A stretch of DNA of 64,000 nucleotides from an uncultured Saprospiraceae bacterium (lineage in GTDB: Bacteria > Bacteroidota > Bacteroidia > Chitinophagales > Saprospiraceae), in contig CALFWO010000033.1 in assembly GCA_937928045.1 (NCBI GenBank), forward strand, positions 1-64,000, read 5' to 3'. The notes below the pieces were generated by a model. It was not told where the DNA came from. It did no database searches and was given only the letters and a program-made list of their open reading frames with translations. Positions 52,254 to 62,300 of this stretch are shown here, piece after piece. Each line of letters starts with the position of its first letter. Within the stretch, counting starts at the first letter, position 1. A program made the position numbers and the translations under genes.

Positions 52254-55200
52254 TTATCTAAGAATTGTAATATCTCCCTTTTGGATATTTCCTGCACCAA
52301 TGTTCAATCTTAGCACATAGTAGTAAGTGCCTTCTGGGAGATCTTGGCCATTAAAGTTTTTACCATTCCAATCGTTGTTGTATGGTTTTGCTTGATAGAG
52401 TACATCGCCCCAACGATTAAATATCATCAATTCGTTGTCTGGGAATTCATCTGGATTTTCTAACAATTCATCGATAATTAGTATATCATTTGCTCCATCA
52501 TTATTTGGTGTAATTCCATTAGGCACCTCCAAAATATCATCATCTCCAATTCTTCCTTGAATCTCAATTTCAAATGGAACTTCTAAGCAAAAGTCTGGAC
52601 AGTATACTCCACAAATCTCGTAGCTTCCTGTTGCTAGACCATCAAACCCTAGCTGAGGAATGAATTGAACCAATGTATCCTCCTGCATGACAAGACCACC
52701 TTCTGACATGTTTATATTAACAGTAAACGGAGATTCAACACCTTCAGGGAAGGTGTCGTTAGTTAATAGATCTAAGTCAAATAGATTTATTCCGAATGGA
52801 ATGTAAAAGCTGTCTTCCGCAGGAATTGGCAATGGGTAATAAGTAATTATCGCGGTGTCGGTAGCATAGTCTTGGCAGACATCTGAAGACACCGACCAAA
52901 CAAATACATTTTCACCTGGCTGTAAATTACTAGTTCCGGAATCAAACTGATTAATGTGATCAACTATTGCCGTTCCATTACTTGTCCAAAATCCAATTTG
53001 CTCTGTATTTAGCGAAGCATTAAGCATACCGAATTCTTCGCAAATGATATCATCAGGTCCCGCATCTGCAATTCCAAATACAAATGGATCTTCGAGCTCC
53101 AAAGTGATCATTAAGATCGAATCACATCCAGTTGAACTCAAAATGTTTACCTCATGTAAACCAGCTTGATTCAATGAGGTGTCTCCAATCATCAGTTCTG
53201 CTCCTTCGCAAATCATAGTATCCATTTCAACGGTAACTACCTGCGTAAATGATAGATCAATCGTCAGTGTAGAATCACAACCTTGAGCAGAAGCATTTAT
53301 GAAAACTTCTGTTCCTGTTGGATTATTGATATCGTAAGTTTCACCATTGATTTCAAACGAAGCACCATCGCAAAAATCTCCTTCAAAAAGTCCGGTAATT
53401 GGAGCAAGAAAAGACAACCTCATGTCGACAATAGAGTCGCATCCTTCGGAAGAACCACCAATTATGGTTTCGATGCCAGTTGGATTATCTTTATGATACC
53501 AAACATTATTGACTTGAATAGAGTCTCCATTGCAAAGTGTTTCTTGAAAGATTTCAAATGCCTCTCCAGTAAACGTCAAGTTCACAGTTAAAGAAGAATC
53601 ACATCCACCTCCGCCCATTCCTGGAAAATTAAATATTTCCGAAGGATTGTCTCTGTCTATTCTCACACCATTTACAATTATGAAATCTTCATAACAAAGA
53701 TGGTCGATGTAGAGCGAATCAGTATTGAGATAATAGTTAAGATTTACGAATACGGTAGAATCACATCCATTGATGCTTCCATTTTCAATGACAATAGTGT
53801 CGATAGGATTGATTGGACCAACCGTGATTCCTCCAACATCAAATGTAGTTGGTTCGCAAAAGTCTCCTGTAAGTACACCAATTGCTTCATTGTAAAAAGT
53901 ATAAGAAATATCTAAAATCGAATCACAACTGCCACCTAAGTCAATAGTGTCTAAAGCGGAAGGATTCATAGCATTGTATACAGTTCCATTTACAATAGCC
54001 GAATCTCCAAAGCAAAGTATACCGCCAATTGGAGTAATGACACTATTGTTAAATGTTAGGTCAATAGCCAAGGTGGAGTCACAGCCAAATTGAGAGCCTT
54101 CCGGATAAAATTCTATTCCATTTGGATTCCCCTGATGATAAGGAGTTCCATTAATGACAATGGTATCTCCTTCGCATAAGGTAGCTATATATTCCCCGAG
54201 TGCTGCTGGATGAAATGATATAGAAACATTGACCAGAGAGTCACAACCATTTGACGAAAGCTCAGGTACAGTGACTTGTTGACTTAAATTTGTAGCATCA
54301 AATACCACACCTCCTACTTCAATATTATCACCAATACAAAGAACTGGATTATAGTCCCCGATTGCTGGTTGGTAAAAGTCTAATGTAACATTTACAGTTG
54401 AGTCACAATCACCCGGATTGAGTGCAGGAAATAAAACACTTCCTGTTGGTCTTCCAAAATTGAACACTTCGTTGTCTACAACTAATGAATCACCGGGACA
54501 TAAAGTAAGATCAATCTCAGTGATAATTTCTGATCCAAATGATAAATCAATGTTGACAACAGAGTCACATCCCGTTACAGTTGAAGTTAAGATTTCTTGG
54601 CCTGAAGGAATAACTATATCGTATCGGTTATTGTTAATAATGACAAATCCATCAGCGCAAAATTGAGGATTGAATAACGTAGTATCTACGTTGTGAAAGT
54701 TTAAATCAATATTCACAATAGAATCGCAACCTGGACTTTGAATCGAAGGTAGTGTTGCCATTCCAGTTCTGTTGTTAAAGTTGTATTCAACATTGTCCAC
54801 TATTATGGACTGGTCCGGACACCAAGTTGGATTAATTAACGTGTCAATTAAATCAATAAACTGGAGATCAATATTAACGATTGAATCACAACCCATGGCC
54901 GCTATTCCTTCTATCGTTTCTTGGCCAGATTGTCTACTTATATCGTAGGTGGTTCCGTTAATTACTGTGGAGTAATTTGCGCAAACCACAGGATCGAAAG
55001 TTCCGATTGCTGCAGAATAAAAATCTAAAAATACCTCTACTAAAGAGTCGCATCCATTTTGAGATGGAGTAGGCGAAGTTGTAATTTGAGTTAAGTTATT
55101 ATTGTGAAAAAGTACTCCGTTGATTTCAATAGTATCCCCTTGACAAATGGTTTCAAAATGACTCCCCATAGCTGGCGGATAAAAATCGATAGTAACCACA

Positions 55201-57857
55201 GTTGTAGAATCACAACCATTTTGAGACGGAGCAGGTGCATCAGTTGTTGCAGTTAAATTGGAGGCGTTAAAAATTACACCATTAATTTCAATCGAGTCTC
55301 CAGAGCAAATTGTTGTGCTGAATGTTCCTTCAGCTTCCGGATAAAATTCAATGATTACATTTACCAATGAGTCTGCACCAGATTGTGCACCATTTAATAG
55401 GGTATCTGTTCCTGTAGGATTAGAAAATGAATATTCAGTAGTGTTCAGAGTAATGGTCTCGGTCAGACAAATAGTATCTGTATAATTTCCAACTGCAAAT
55501 GGTAAGAAATTTACAACAATGTTAACTGTGGAGTCGCATCCAAATTGCGAAGCATCTTCAATAAAGGCAGTCCCAGTTGGATTGTTTTGGTGGTATTCCG
55601 TGCCTAAGATTGTAATGGTGTCATTCTGCCCGATGCTCACAGAATAATTGCCTATGGCATCAGGATGGAAGCTAATGTTAACATTGAGTATTGAATCGCA
55701 GCCATATTGATCTTGATCTGTTAGTATTTCAACGCCATTGTTACTTCCAAAGAAATAATCCGTGCCATTAATATTAATGGTGTCTTCAGGACAAATGGTG
55801 GTGTTGAAGTTTCCTGTTGATGCTGGATAAAAGTCAACAGTAACATTTACAAATGAATCACAAAGGTGCTGTGAGGCATCTTCTAGTGTTTGTAAGCTTG
55901 ATAAATTTCCTTGGAAAAAATCTTCACCATTAATGGTAACAGTATCTCCAATACAAATGGTCTCAGAATAATTTCCTTCAGCTATTGGATAAAAACTTAG
56001 ATCAACATTAACAACTGAATCACAAGCGCCAACGGTAAATGTCTCGGTTCCAGATTGATTGGAAAAATTATAGGGAGTTCCATTCACCATTATTTCATCT
56101 TCTTGACAAATGGTATCCTTGTATTCTATTACCACACCTGGAGCGAATTGAAGAGCAATGTTCATTGTAGAATCACATCCATTGATATCTGCATTCTCCA
56201 ATACTTCTGTTCCTGTCGGATTGCCGAAATTGTAAACATTACCTTGAATGACAACAGAATCTCCATTACAAATTGTAGGAGCGTAGTTGACAATATTTTC
56301 AGGATAAAAAGAAAGGCTGATGACTAGAAAAGAATCACAGCCAATCGCGCTTCCACCTGGGAGTACTTCAAATCCAGTTCGGTTATTTCTATCATAGGTC
56401 AAACCATTAAAAGTAAAACTGGTGTCGATACAAAACGGTCCATTGAGATTTCCGGTAAGATCATTTACATCTAGAAAATCGACCTCAACAAAAATCGTTG
56501 AATCGCAACCAGGCCCGATTCCATCTTCAATTACAACAGTACCAGTAGGTCTTCCTAAATTGAATAGTTCTCCGCCTACTTCAACTTGGCCCAAAGGACA
56601 AAGGGTATAATATTGACTATCGATTGGCGGATCTTGAAAAGTCAGGTCAATTTGAATAATTGAATCGCAGCCATACTGATCAGGATCAGTTACATCCTCC
56701 GTCCCCATTGGCCGCGAAGCATTATAAGTGGTTCCATTAATAATCGTATCGGTTCCTGTACAAAGAGTAAGCTCTATTCGATTGACACTAATTCCACATT
56801 CTATAACCAATGTTACCGGTCTGCTATACAAGGTAAGTAGTGGAGCACCTGGATTGGTTACTTCGCACGTATAAACTCCAGCATCGGTAAAATCGATTGG
56901 ACCTATCGCCAGTTGATTTGAATTTGTTGGTCCAGTGAAGTATGAACCATTTTTATACCAAACGTATTCATTATCTGTAATTCCGTCATCAATATCTAAA
57001 TCAATAATATGCGTTGTTCCGGTAAAAGCAGTTTGAGTTTCTTCAATGCCAATTGAATCTTGAGGGTGATAAAAATTTCCAAGTGGCGTTCCATAATTTG
57101 GAAGAATGTCGTCGAAGGTCAATCGGTTATTTTGTGTTTTTAACCAATTTGCATTCATGATCACTCCAGTGAAATCTGGTAGACTGTCGATTTTATTATT
57201 GAAGAATTCAAACCTTCTGAAAACTGGAAGTAAGGTCATTCCAAAAGGGACTTCACCTTCAATTTCATTGTTGTCCATAAAAAAGGTCATCAAGGAAACG
57301 AGGTTTTCCATTTCAGTGGGAAGTGATCCTGTAAATCCATTGTCGTCGATGAAAAAACTTTGTAGGTTGACGAGGTTCCCAATAGAGGTCGGAATTGAAC
57401 CTATCATTTCATTGTTTGCGACCCAAAAAATTTCAAGCTTTGTCAAGTTTCCAATAGTGGTAGGCAAAGTTCCAGTTATTCTATTAGCGTTCAGTTTTAA
57501 ATCAATGATCTCCGTGAGATTTCCAATAGAGGATGGAATGGGGCCAAATAAGGAATTGCCGCTGAGTTCAACTCTCGTAACACGACCATCTGCTCTTACC
57601 GTAACACCATACCAGTCGCAAACAGGAATAGTATTGCCGAATAATACCGGCCATTGGTTCATCCAAGCAAATCCAAAAGTGCTATTGTAGAGGTCTACAA
57701 GGGCAAGAGAATCTGTGGGATTACAAGTAATTCCTGAACTGGGTAACTCACTATTATTTTTGGCTGGAAAATCGTTCGAGCTTATTTTCTCATTGTCATT
57801 TGCAAATGACAAATAAGCTCCGAATAATACAATCAGTACGGTGATGATATGCTTCAT
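52254..57857 (-). CDS. 1867-aa LRR-Ig protein with 23 GCDS repeats and T9SS type B (gliding-type) sorting domain
   Basis: Giant surface protein. Signal peptide 1-19 (LSFA). Plant-type LRRs (about 45-265), beginning with DSLALVDLYNSTFGFAW and repeats such as IGNLTKLEIFWVANNEMIGSIPTS. One Ig-like domain (about 280-352; VWYKNGSYF, DAGVYTCEVTN). Then 23 tandem ~52-residue units (about 353-1590), each with G-D-x-[IV]-x-[IV]-N-G-x-x-[YF]...NPTGTE...GCDS-x-[VL]-N-V-x-[LI]-x-F. One unit has ADS in place of CDS. A spacer (1590-1770) has an AGPDDIICEEFG segment. The C-terminal ~95 residues are a gliding-motility-type (CHU_C) T9SS type B domain: PNGITPNNDGANDILII, MIFNRWGDVLYQ, NDWNGKNFNGQDLPEGTYYYVL. 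It probably acts as a long adhesin. The gene converges with the DUF547 gene's upstream side and is monocistronic. Confidence 0.88.
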   Translation of the reverse strand: MKHIITVLIVLFGAYLSFANDNEKISSNDFPAKNNSELPSSGITCNPTDSLALVDLYNSTFGFAWMNQWPVLFGNTIPVCDWYGVTVRADGRVTRVELSGNSLFGPIPSSIGNLTEIIDLKLNANRITGTLPTTIGNLTKLEIFWVANNEMIGSIPTSIGNLVNLQSFFIDDNGFTGSLPTEMENLVSLMTFFMDNNEIEGEVPFGMTLLPVFRRFEFFNNKIDSLPDFTGVIMNANWLKTQNNRLTFDDILPNYGTPLGNFYHPQDSIGIEETQTAFTGTTHIIDLDIDDGITDNEYVWYKNGSYFTGPTNSNQLAIGPIDFTDAGVYTCEVTNPGAPLLTLYSRPVTLVIECGISVNRIELTLCTGTDTIINGTTYNASRPMGTEDVTDPDQYGCDSIIQIDLTFQDPPIDSQYYTLCPLGQVEVGGELFNLGRPTGTVVIEDGIGPGCDSTIFVEVDFLDVNDLTGNLNGPFCIDTSFTFNGLTYDRNNRTGFEVLPGGSAIGCDSFLVISLSFYPENIVNYAPTICNGDSVVIQGNVYNFGNPTGTEVLENADINGCDSTMNIALQFAPGVVIEYKDTICQEDEIMVNGTPYNFSNQSGTETFTVGACDSVVNVDLSFYPIAEGNYSETICIGDTVTINGEDFFQGNLSSLQTLEDASQHLCDSFVNVTVDFYPASTGNFNTTICPEDTININGTDYFFGSNNGVEILTDQDQYGCDSILNVNISFHPDAIGNYSVSIGQNDTITILGTEYHQNNPTGTAFIEDASQFGCDSTVNIVVNFLPFAVGNYTDTICLTETITLNTTEYSFSNPTGTDTLLNGAQSGADSLVNVIIEFYPEAEGTFSTTICSGDSIEINGVIFNASNLTATTDAPAPSQNGCDSTTVVTIDFYPPAMGSHFETICQGDTIEINGVLFHNNNLTQITTSPTPSQNGCDSLVEVFLDFYSAAIGTFDPVVCANYSTVINGTTYDISRQSGQETIEGIAAMGCDSIVNIDLQFIDLIDTLINPTWCPDQSIIVDNVEYNFNNRTGMATLPSIQSPGCDSIVNIDLNFHNVDTTLFNPQFCADGFVIINNNRYDIVIPSGQEILTSTVTGCDSVVNIDLSFGSEIITEIDLTLCPGDSLVVDNEVFNFGRPTGSVLFPALNPGDCDSTVNVTLDFYQPAIGDYNPVLCIGDNIEVGGVVFDATNLSQQVTVPELSSNGCDSLVNVSISFHPAALGEYIATLCEGDTIVINGTPYHQGNPNGIEFYPEGSQFGCDSTLAIDLTFNNSVITPIGGILCFGDSAIVNGTVYNAMNPSALDTIDLGGSCDSILDISYTFYNEAIGVLTGDFCEPTTFDVGGITVGPINPIDTIVIENGSINGCDSTVFVNLNYYLNTDSLYIDHLCYEDFIIVNGVRIDRDNPSEIFNFPGMGGGGCDSSLTVNLTFTGEAFEIFQETLCNGDSIQVNNVWYHKDNPTGIETIIGGSSEGCDSIVDMRLSFLAPITGLFEGDFCDGASFEINGETYDINNPTGTEVFINASAQGCDSTLTIDLSFTQVVTVEMDTMICEGAELMIGDTSLNQAGLHEVNILSSTGCDSILMITLELEDPFVFGIADAGPDDIICEEFGMLNASLNTEQIGFWTSNGTAIVDHINQFDSGTSNLQPGENVFVWSVSSDVCQDYATDTAIITYYPLPIPAEDSFYIPFGINLFDLDLLTNDTFPEGVESPFTVNINMSEGGLVMQEDTLVQFIPQLGFDGLATGSYEICGVYCPDFCLEVPFEIEIQGRIGDDDILEVPNGITPNNDGANDILIIDELLENPDEFPDNELMIFNRWGDVLYQAKPYNNDWNGKNFNGQDLPEGTYYYVLRLNIGAGNIQKGDITILR
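53095..56800 (-). repeat. 23 tandem protein repeats (GCDS repeats)
   Basis: Region encoding 23 copies of a ~52-residue unit (roughly 155 bp each), diverged at the DNA level so that base-by-base repetition is modest. Each unit normally has two cysteines (one before G-D, one in GCDS), allowing a disulfide per unit or between neighbours. Confidence 0.8.
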
Positions 57858-58062
57858 GGGATCAACGAATCGAGTTTTAGACGATTCAAAATTCTAAAGG
57901 GCTGCATGTATGTAAATTATATCTATTATAATTTACTTTATATGTTCAAATTCGTTGCAATCAGAGCCTCAAAGATAACCCCTTTTATACTAAGTCACCA
58001 CCCTAAAAATGATCTAATTTGGACAAATTTATACCTTATTGAGGGTATTAAATACCCAAAAA

Positions 58063-59175
58063 TTAAAGACAGGTTTGAAACTTTTCTAAATGTTCTACAA
58101 CTGTCGATTCTTCATCGGTGATACTCAATTTCAAGTTTTTGTATTTTCCTTCGTCTGATAATTTGGAAAGAAGTGAGTAAATCGGATATTTTTTTTCCCA
58201 ATACTCTTTACCTAAAAATACCATCGGACTTGCAACTTCCTCTGTGAGATAGTGATTTTGTGTTGCATCTTGGAAAATCTCTTGGATGGTTCCAGCTGAT
58301 CCTGGACTGAATACTATGCCTCCCTTTGCAAGTGCCAAAAGTCCGTCTTCTCTAACACTATTTGCAAAGTATTTGGCAATGTGCGTCGCAAACGGCGTTG
58401 GAGGCTCATGGCCATAAAGCCACGTAGGAATGCCGAGGCTTTCATTCTCTGAACTAGAAGGGAACTTCTCCATCACTTCAAAAGCTTTAGAAAGCCATAG
58501 CTCATCCTTGTAACTAGGCGCCTCAGCTAACATTTCAAATGCTTGGTTCCATTCTGATTCATTTTTTCCACTTAACCAAACCCCCAAATGTGTAGCTTCC
58601 ATAGCGCCTGGTCCACCTCCAGAAATCATTAGGAATCCCCTCTGATGTAACTTGGAAGAAATGCTTGCAACTTTTCGATAAGAGTCACTGTCTCTAGCAA
58701 TACTATGTCCGCCCATTATGGCCACAATTTTCATCGGATCAAAATTGGACAAATAATTTGTGAGCGCATTTGTGATACCATGATCATGTAAACGCCTACC
58801 AATTGATTCTCTTAAACTTAGTTCACTTTTACCTCCTTTTATGTAATGTTTATAGACTTGCGCATCTAATGTTTGAGAATAAGTCTCGGGAACTTTTGGG
58901 TCAAATCCAAAGTATAAATCTTCACAGGAATAAAGCCTGATGGGATGTGTTGCGTACGGAAGTTTTAATGATGGAAAAATGAAATTTTCATTGATCAAAT
59001 GAAGCGAAAGCTTTTCTCCTAACACGCATCCAATAAATAAACAATTCGAAATATTTTTCAATAATATTTGATCTTGAAAAGGCAACAGATTAAGTCCTTG
59101 AAAACCGACATTATTTATTTCTTTCGAGCTATTTAGTAGTGATATTAAAGATGATTCAGTTTCGATTTCTACCAT
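58063..59175 (-). CDS. LOG-family protein (nucleoside-monophosphate phosphoribohydrolase-like)
   Basis: 370-aa cytosolic protein of the LOG/lysine-decarboxylase-like family, which cleaves nucleoside 5'-monophosphates to base and ribose phosphate. The Rossmann-type core has ISGGGPGAMEATHLG (about 183-198) and SPGSAGTIQEIFQD (about 296-310), matching the family's GGGxxGxM and PGGxGTxxE motifs, with G-to-S in the second. The N-terminal ~110 residues and the long insertion resemble the PpnN-type branch, though it is shorter than PpnN (about 450). Substrate therefore not assigned precisely. It stands alone, about 200 bp from the 1867-aa gene; the gaps at 57858-58062 and 59176-59356 show nothing recognisable. 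Confidence 0.82.
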   Translation of the reverse strand: MVEIETESSLISLLNSSKEINNVGFQGLNLLPFQDQILLKNISNCLFIGCVLGEKLSLHLINENFIFPSLKLPYATHPIRLYSCEDLYFGFDPKVPETYSQTLDAQVYKHYIKGGKSELSLRESIGRRLHDHGITNALTNYLSNFDPMKIVAIMGGHSIARDSDSYRKVASISSKLHQRGFLMISGGGPGAMEATHLGVWLSGKNESEWNQAFEMLAEAPSYKDELWLSKAFEVMEKFPSSSENESLGIPTWLYGHEPPTPFATHIAKYFANSVREDGLLALAKGGIVFSPGSAGTIQEIFQDATQNHYLTEEVASPMVFLGKEYWEKKYPIYSLLSKLSDEGKYKNLKLSITDEESTVVEHLEKFQTCL

Positions 59176-59356
59176 TAATCCAGTAATTAGTTATTGTTTT
59201 AGTGCTTATTTGGCTAAAACAGGCAATTTTGAAAATAAGCAACAAGATAAAAGCAAAATTTATATTATTTTAGAGTGTAGCAGAACTCCCGAAACAGCAA
59301 AAGTAACAGTCAATTATTTATTTAGGGTTATATCCTATTACTTCAATCTTTAAGAT

Positions 59357-62300
59357 ATGAGGCTTAAGAACCGTTACTTGTGTTTACTTTTCTTGCTATT
59401 GGCAAACCTTGGTGCCTTCGCACAATTAAATCCCGTATTTGAACTAAACGAGGTCACTGTTTTACCTCTGAATCCAACACCAACAGACAGTATTTTCATT
59501 ACCCTGAGCGGAAATAAGCTAAACAAATGTGCAGTTTTAGATACGTTGAATCATTCCGTCGAATTGTTGAATGTGCTCCTATTAATGGATTGGGTAGTCG
59601 ACGAAGATGCCTTTCCTGGAATTCACTGCATTGATACAATCATTCCGTACGACACAACTTTAAATATAGGCCTATTACCCCCAGCAATTTATAATATCAC
59701 GTTATTGACGGACCTAGTTACTAATCAGGCCGATCCTGCTGATTTTGTATTCGAAGTTGCACCTTTGACTTGCTCGGATCAAAATGGAGTAATCTGGGTT
59801 ACTAATAGAGCAGATATTGGACCGAATACTTTAAGGGAAGCAATCATTTGTGCTAATGAAACTTCTGGTCCGAATACAATCAATATTTATATAACAAATG
59901 ATCCAACACCTACAATTTCGATAGGTGCAATGTCTTCGACTCCTTTACCTGTTATAACTGACCCGGGTACAACTATAGATGGAACTATCCAGCCGGGATG
60001 GGGAGGTAATGGAAATAATGAGCCAATTGTTAAACTAAATGGTGGCGCAGGAAACTTTGGGGATCCTACACCCGGGTTAGATATTCGAGCAAGTGGGACT
60101 GCTGTTTTTGGACTAGAGATTGTTGATTTTTCAGGTGATGGAATTCTCGTTCAAAATGCAAGTGATGTTATCATTGGAGGAGCGTCTTCGGGAAATATTA
60201 TTACAGGAAATGCTTTGGCCGGAATTAGAATGGGAAATAATTCATTTGGATGTCAAATCAATGGAAACTGGATTGGTACTGATGATGAGATTGTCTTAGG
60301 ACTTGGAAATGAAGAGGCAGGGATTGTTGCTGATAATGGAGGGGTGAATACCTCAGTTGGTCTTGGGATTTTCGAGGCTGAAAATATTATTGTTGGAAAT
60401 CCAGTGGGAGCGATCATCGACAATATTTCTGGAGTACGATTTAGTAAAAACAGGTTTGAATGTAATCAAGAAGCCGGAATTCAATTGGTGAACAATGGTA
60501 ATGGCAATGCATCTGCTCCGGAAATTGTTACCGCAACGCCATCTGAAATTTTTGGAACAGTTCCTTTTCCAGGTGCTGCGGTTGAAATATTTATGAATGC
60601 TGCTGATGCTTGTCCAACTGCTGCTTGCCAAGGTTCCGTATATCTAGGGACTGCATTTTCAACAATAGTTGGTTTTACTTTATCAGCGCCATTTGCAAAT
60701 GGTGTCGTCTTGCAGGGAGGAGAAAGAATCACGGCAACACAGGCATTGGGGAGTAATCAATCTCCTTTTTCAACTTGTAAAGTAGTAGCCGGAGTTTCTA
60801 CTTGTACAGATACTCAAGGAAATATTTTTGTTACCAATACGCAGGATGAAGGAGCAGGAAGTTTGAGAGAGGCGATTAATTGTGCAAATACAACGCTTGG
60901 TTCAAATACAATTGTTTTTGATATTCCTGGAAACGGTCCACATACTATTGAAGTTGGATTTAACAATGGTGATCCTTTGCCTACCATAATTTCCAATGGT
61001 ACAATAATCGATGGTTCAGGAATTATTCTGGATGGTGGAAATTCCACTTGGCCAGTTCCTGCGGATGGAATAACTATTTCAGCTGACCTCTGTGAAATTT
61101 ACAATTTAACCATTATCGGATTTGCCGATGATGGTATCAGTTTGATTAATGCAAATTCAAATAAAATTGGTGGACCCGGATCAGGAAATATAATTTACGG
61201 AAATGGAGTAGCCAGAGATTTTTGGAGCGGTGTTCCTGGAGGACCTTACAATGGAAGTGGAATTCATTTGAACAATTCTACTAGAAATGAAATTTATAAC
61301 AATTTTATAGGAACGGATCAGGCATTGTTGGTTGAAGATGGAAATGAATTTTGTGGCATTTTATTAGAAGGAAATTGTGATGCGAATATAATAGGGCAGG
61401 AAACGTTAAACCGTGGAAACGTAATATATAATAATGAAATTGGAATAGAATTATCTGCCAATTCTGATAGAAATAAATTGAGCGCAAATCAATTGAAATG
61501 CAATTCTGTTGAAGGAATCAACCTTGCTTTTGGTGCCAATGAAGGAATATTAGCGCCTACTATTGATATTGCTCGGACTGATACAATTTCCGGATTTTCA
61601 AACGAGCAAAATGGAACAGTCGAACTTTTCTTGTTGGACAACATTGGATGTACTACTGCTCCTTGTCAAGGAAAGACTTTACTAGCTAGTCAGACAATTG
61701 CTAATGGAGAATGGTTATTTACGCCGCCTTACAACAACAATTATATTCCGCAACTAGGAGATATTATAGTATTAACCTTTACTGATGAAGATGACAATAC
61801 AAGTGCTTATTCTAATTGCGCGAATTTAGAAGTTCCTTGTTTCGTTGGTCTAGAAATATTAGAATTAGTAAATACTACATGTGGACTTAATAATGGATCC
61901 GTAGAGGTGATGGCAAGTAATGGAACTCCAAATTATCTCTACAACATTGGCAATGGAAATACACCAAACAATCTTTTTAATGAATTGTCTGCCGGATTTT
62001 ATTTTGTGACCGCCACGGATTTTTTCGGTTGTACTGCTGAGCTACAAGTTCAAATTGAATCAAGTAACTCTCCCGATGTTTTATTGGTCGGTATGGGAAG
62101 TTCAACTTGCGAGGCTTCCGATGGAATGTTAGAATTTGCAGGAACATCTGGAGTTTCACCATATATGTTTAGCTTAGATGGTGGGGCTGCCCAATCTTCA
62201 GGTTTGTTCTCAAATCTTTCAGCTGGAGTCTACGGCGTTGAGATAGAAGATGCCATTGGTTGCACATCAACTTCAACTGCGGAAGTTACTAATAATGGAA

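Noticed and set aside
57106-57690. 194-aa open frame antisense to the LRR region
   Set aside because: Mirror of repetitive LRR codons; no recognisable features and no start context.
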